Positions 6,887-9,078 of a stretch of DNA of 9,078 nt are shown here, one piece after another (position 1 is the stretch's first letter; every line of letters starts with the position of its first letter). The notes beneath the pieces were generated by a model. It worked only from the letters and a program-made list of their open reading frames with translations. It had not been told where the DNA came from and did not search any database. The translations under genes and the position numbers were made by a program. Origin of the DNA: JAUPVN01 sp964423475 (lineage in GTDB: Bacteria; Patescibacteriota; Saccharimonadia; Saccharimonadales; CAIOMD01); the NCBI GenBank assembly GCA_964423475.1, contig CAYRFD010000038.1, forward strand, positions 1-9,078, in the 5' to 3' direction.

Positions 6887-6943
6887 ACGTTAATAAATGG
6901 TATTTTTTAAGTTATCTACTTGGTAGCAAAACATTATTAACGT
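6887..6943 (+). promoter_or_regulatory. Structured 5' leader (10-bp stem) before the cell-wall hydrolase gene
   Basis: ACGTTAATAA (6887-6896) is the exact reverse complement of TTATTAACGT (6934-6943). The enclosed 37 bases hold a small hairpin, CTAC (6916-6919), loop TTG, GTAG (6923-6926). The outer stem begins about 4 bases after the predicted transcription start and ends 10 bases before the ATG, covering the place where a Shine-Dalgarno would be; none is visible. It could control translation or mRNA stability, or, as DNA, be a bipartite operator. It does not match a riboswitch class I know. Confidence 0.45.
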
Positions 6944-6953
6944 CATTTTATTT

Positions 6954-8153
6954 ATGCAAAAAGCACAATTAGCCACATCTTTTTTACATAAACACGCCTT
7001 TTCTTTTGGCGTTATTGCTATTTTGTTAACATTTATTTTTTTTGCTAGCAGTTTTGTGGTGGCAAATGGCCAAACCCTGCAACCAAACGATAGATACATA
7101 GTTAGCCTTTATATAGATGGCCAAGAACAAATTATTCCTACACGTGCTAAAACAGTAGGTGAACTATTAGAAAAATCAGATATTAAGCTAGCACCAGAAG
7201 ACCTAGTAGAGCCAGCCGTACAAACACCCATAGAGGCAGATAATTTGAACATTAATGTATATAAAGCAAGGCCTGTTACCATTTTAGACGAAGGCAAGCA
7301 GTCTACCGTTTTAACACCCCATCAAGGCGCTAAAATGATCACAGAAAAAGCTGGTTTAACGGTTTACCCAGAAGACACAATAACCATGCAAAAAGCCGAC
7401 ACCATAGAGGATAATAAAATTATAGGAGAAAAAATAGAAATAGACCGCGCAACACCTGTTTCTGTAAGCTTATACGGTGTACCCGCGGTAACTTATAGAA
7501 CAAATACTACAACCGTTGCAGATTTGCTAAAAGAAAAGAATATAACACCAGAACAAGGCGCTACCGTAACACCAGACCCATCTACAGTATTGAGCCCAAA
7601 TATGCCTATTTTTATTTCTAAATTTGGTAAACAGGTTGTTAATACTACAGAGCAGATAGGTTTTGAAACTCAAACAACTCCAGATCCTAACCAAACTTCA
7701 GGGCAAGTTACTGTAACAAAAGCCGGTAAAAATGGTGTAAAACAAGTTGTATACGAGGTAGAAACAAGAGACGGCAAAGAGATAAGCCGCACAAAAATTC
7801 AAGAAACCGTTACCGAGCAACCGGTAAATCAAGAACAAACTAAAGGTACTAAACCGGCCGCCGCCGTTACGGGCGATAAATTAGAGTGGATGCGTGCAGC
7901 AGGTATTAGCGAAGCAGATTTTAATGCAGTAGATTTTGTAATTGGCCATGAATCTGGCTGGCGCCCAGGGGCTCTTAATGCTGGTGGTTGTGCTGGCTTA
8001 GGCCAGGCTTGCCCAGGGTCTAAATTAGCTGCTGTATGCCCTAGTTGGCAAACAGACCCAGTATGTCAACTTAAGTTTTTTAGTGGCTACGCAGGCCGTT
8101 ATGGTGGTTGGCAAGGCGCACTAAATGCCTGGAACTCTAAAGGTTGGTGGTAA
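6954..8153 (+). CDS. Secreted or membrane-anchored RpfB-like peptidoglycan hydrolase (3x DUF348, G5, lysozyme-like domain)
   Basis: Predicted to cut peptidoglycan glycan strands outside the membrane. The N-terminus is a signal peptide or anchor: a basic start (K3, H12, K13), hydrophobic helix about 15-37, then VVANG as a possible cleavage point. Three ubiquitin-like DUF348 repeats follow (about 47-105, 104-165 and 165-225), each around a YxxxPVT-like strand with a TVxxLLxxxxI helix. A G5 domain spans about 226-300 and shows the typical sequence ending DGKEISRTKIQETV. The last part (309-399) is a transglycosylase/lysozyme-like domain with putative catalytic E333 in GHESGW, four cysteines that could form two disulfides, and the terminal WNSKGWW. 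The domain order matches RpfB and YabE, but the catalytic domain differs from the classic Rpf fold region of RpfB (no EAGGNW motif), so I assign no symbol. The ATG is the first available start, with an in-frame TAG at 6924. rsmA follows 6 bases later, a neighbourhood also seen in Actinobacteria (rpfB-ksgA). Confidence 0.88.
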   Translation: MQKAQLATSFLHKHAFSFGVIAILLTFIFFASSFVVANGQTLQPNDRYIVSLYIDGQEQIIPTRAKTVGELLEKSDIKLAPEDLVEPAVQTPIEADNLNINVYKARPVTILDEGKQSTVLTPHQGAKMITEKAGLTVYPEDTITMQKADTIEDNKIIGEKIEIDRATPVSVSLYGVPAVTYRTNTTTVADLLKEKNITPEQGATVTPDPSTVLSPNMPIFISKFGKQVVNTTEQIGFETQTTPDPNQTSGQVTVTKAGKNGVKQVVYEVETRDGKEISRTKIQETVTEQPVNQEQTKGTKPAAAVTGDKLEWMRAAGISEADFNAVDFVIGHESGWRPGALNAGGCAGLGQACPGSKLAAVCPSWQTDPVCQLKFFSGYAGRYGGWQGALNAWNSKGWW

Positions 8154-8159
8154 TAGTGT

Positions 8160-8948
8160 ATGCCTGTAGCGCCAAATAAGGCACTAGGGCAGCATTGGTT
8201 ACACGATGTTGACACATTAGAGGCTATTGTAAATGCGGCTAACATAGGACCTACAGACACTGTTTTAGAGATTGGCCCAGGTTTAGGCACCCTTACAGAC
8301 AAGTTATTGCAGGTAGCTAAAGAAGTTATTGCGGTAGAGTACGATCACGTTTTGGCACAAAATCTAACTAAAAAGTATAAAAATACTGCAAATGTAACAA
8401 TTACAGAACACGATATTTTAACTTTTGACTTAACTAAACTTCCTAAAAACTATATTATTGTTGCTAATATTCCGTATTATTTAACCTCAAAATTAGTGCG
8501 CATATTGTGTGAATCTGCTAATCCTCCAAAAAGGGCGGTTTTATTGGTACAAAAAGAGGTTGCACGGCGCATTGCTGCCAGAGCTGGGGACATGTCTATT
8601 TTAAGTGTTAGCGCGCAGGTATATAATAATGTATCTTTGGGCGTAAATGTTAAAGCAGATATGTTTACGCCACCGCCAAAAGTAGATTCGCAAGTAGTTA
8701 TTTTAGAGCGCCGCAGCCAGCCTTTAGTAGAATTGGCTATTATGTCGTTATTTTTTAGGGTTGTTAAGGCTGGTTTTAGTGAACGCCGTAAAAAGTTACG
8801 CAGTAGTTTAAGTGGCGGGCTTATTTTACCCAAAGATAAAGTAGATGGACTACTTGCAAAAAGTAATATTAACCCAAATGCCCGCGCCCAAGAGCTATCT
8901 ATAGAAGATTGGCTAAATTTAGTAAAAAATTACAAAAGCGCTGTATAA
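8160..8948 (+). CDS. rsmA: 16S rRNA dimethyladenosine methyltransferase RsmA (KsgA)
   Basis: Uses S-adenosylmethionine to dimethylate two adjacent adenosines in the 3'-terminal helix of 16S rRNA (A1518/A1519 in E. coli), a late step of 30S maturation. Signatures are the N-terminal KALGQHWLHD (family: K-LGQ-FL-D), SAM motif I VLEIGPGLGTLT (35-46), acidic ribose-binding E60 in VEYD, the EHDIL segment, catalytic motif IV NIPYYLTS (103-110), MFTPPPKVDS and the C-terminal FSERRKKLRSSL RNA-binding segment. At 262 aa it is near the normal 265-275. The ATG lies 6 bases after the upstream stop; the GGTGG at the end of the hydrolase gene, about 10 bases upstream, is a plausible Shine-Dalgarno. It is almost certainly cotranscribed with the hydrolase gene. 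The W in place of F in GQHWL is a minor deviation. Confidence 0.96.
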   Translation: MPVAPNKALGQHWLHDVDTLEAIVNAANIGPTDTVLEIGPGLGTLTDKLLQVAKEVIAVEYDHVLAQNLTKKYKNTANVTITEHDILTFDLTKLPKNYIIVANIPYYLTSKLVRILCESANPPKRAVLLVQKEVARRIAARAGDMSILSVSAQVYNNVSLGVNVKADMFTPPPKVDSQVVILERRSQPLVELAIMSLFFRVVKAGFSERRKKLRSSLSGGLILPKDKVDGLLAKSNINPNARAQELSIEDWLNLVKNYKSAV

Positions 8949-8961
8949 CGCCTAGTTATAT

Positions 8962-8982
8962 TTACTTTTGCCGCAAAAGTAA
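8962..8982 (+). repeat. Perfect inverted repeat after rsmA
   Basis: TTACTTTTG (8962-8970), CCG, CAAAAGTAA (8974-8982) is a perfect 9-bp stem with a 3-base loop; as double-stranded DNA the symmetry is 10+1+10. It starts 13 bases after the rsmA stop. A weaker outer repeat, AAGCGCT (8936-8942) with AGCGCTT (8994-9000), encloses it. No T run follows on the + strand, so it is not a standard intrinsic terminator. It could be an mRNA 3'-end stabiliser, a weak terminator or a regulator site. Confidence 0.5.
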
Positions 8983-9007
8983 CAAAACTCTTTAGCGCTT
9001 ATTACCA

Positions 9008-9060
9008 TAGTTCTTATCTATTAGTAATAATTACATATTAAAAAAGAACTAGCTATTACT
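9008..9060 (+). repeat. Two interleaved inverted repeats in the terminal intergenic DNA
   Basis: TAGTTCTT (9008-9015) is complementary to AAGAACTA (9044-9051), and AGTAATA (9023-9029) to TATTACT (9054-9060). The pairs cross, so they are alternatives or a pseudoknot-like fold. A local GTAATAATTAC (9024-9034) is also symmetric. The region from 8949 to the window end has no open reading frame of note; the final AGAAGG could be the Shine-Dalgarno of a gene just outside. The DNA is very AT-rich, so chance pairing is a real possibility. Confidence 0.3.
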
Positions 9061-9078
9061 TTATTATTTTATAGAAGG

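Noticed and set aside
8477..8833. 118-codon open frame on the - strand inside rsmA.
   Set aside because: It lies wholly within the conserved rsmA gene, has no recognisable motifs or promoter, and is explained as a shadow frame.
185..8948. No gene in the window ends in TGA, raising the possibility of a recoded TGA (as in Absconditabacteria/Gracilibacteria).
   Set aside because: All eight reading frames are full length and contain their conserved glycines without any in-frame TGA, and tryptophan is TGG. Eight TAA/TAG stops in an AT-rich genome are not surprising.
1..9078. Mobile element, CRISPR array, toxin-antitoxin or defence system.
   Set aside because: No transposase, direct-repeat array, terminal inverted repeats around a gene, or defence-protein motifs were seen. 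The window is filled by housekeeping genes with uniform style.

Overview
The window is an AT-rich, densely packed stretch of bacterial chromosome with every gene on the + strand. It suggests a small-genome bacterium of the candidate phyla radiation (Patescibacteria), most likely Saccharibacteria (TM7). The pointers are short intergenic gaps, weak or absent Shine-Dalgarno sites at most starts, divergent core enzymes, and a DUF348/G5 cell-wall hydrolase placed directly before rsmA, as in Actinobacteria and Bacillus. The phylum is an inference from gene content and style; the sequence itself does not prove it. All reading frames work with the standard bacterial code.

Layout. Positions 1-55 are the 3' part of a tRNA-Glu(UUC) with an encoded CCA, followed by a terminator-like hairpin. 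A promoter with an extended -10 then leads into a lower-glycolysis block: pyruvate kinase (pyk), phosphoglycerate kinase (pgk, TTG start with a strong Shine-Dalgarno) and triosephosphate isomerase (tpiA). A small acidic, apparently tail-anchored membrane protein of unknown function follows 5 bases after tpiA. A second promoter sits so close to the start of a PcrA/UvrD-type helicase that its mRNA would be essentially leaderless. The helicase overlaps a NUDIX hydrolase by one base. A third promoter overlaps the NUDIX stop codon and drives a 70-base leader holding a 10-bp inverted repeat. Next come a secreted or anchored protein (three DUF348 repeats, G5, lysozyme-like transglycosylase domain) and, 6 bases later, rsmA (16S rRNA dimethyladenosine methyltransferase). 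The last 130 bases are AT-rich non-coding DNA with several inverted repeats.

How it works together. Pyk, Pgk and TpiA supply triose-phosphate interconversion and the two ATP-forming steps of lower glycolysis, the main ATP source expected in a fermentative reduced-genome cell; gapA, gpm and eno are not in the window. PcrA and NUDIX form a DNA-maintenance/nucleotide-housekeeping pair, and the cell-wall hydrolase and rsmA form a conserved neighbourhood. I found no mobile element, CRISPR array, toxin-antitoxin or defence system. The most distinctive points are the PGK active-site substitutions and insertions, the K+-independence signature in pyruvate kinase, the leaderless helicase promoter, the structured leader of the wall hydrolase gene and the unknown tail-anchored protein.
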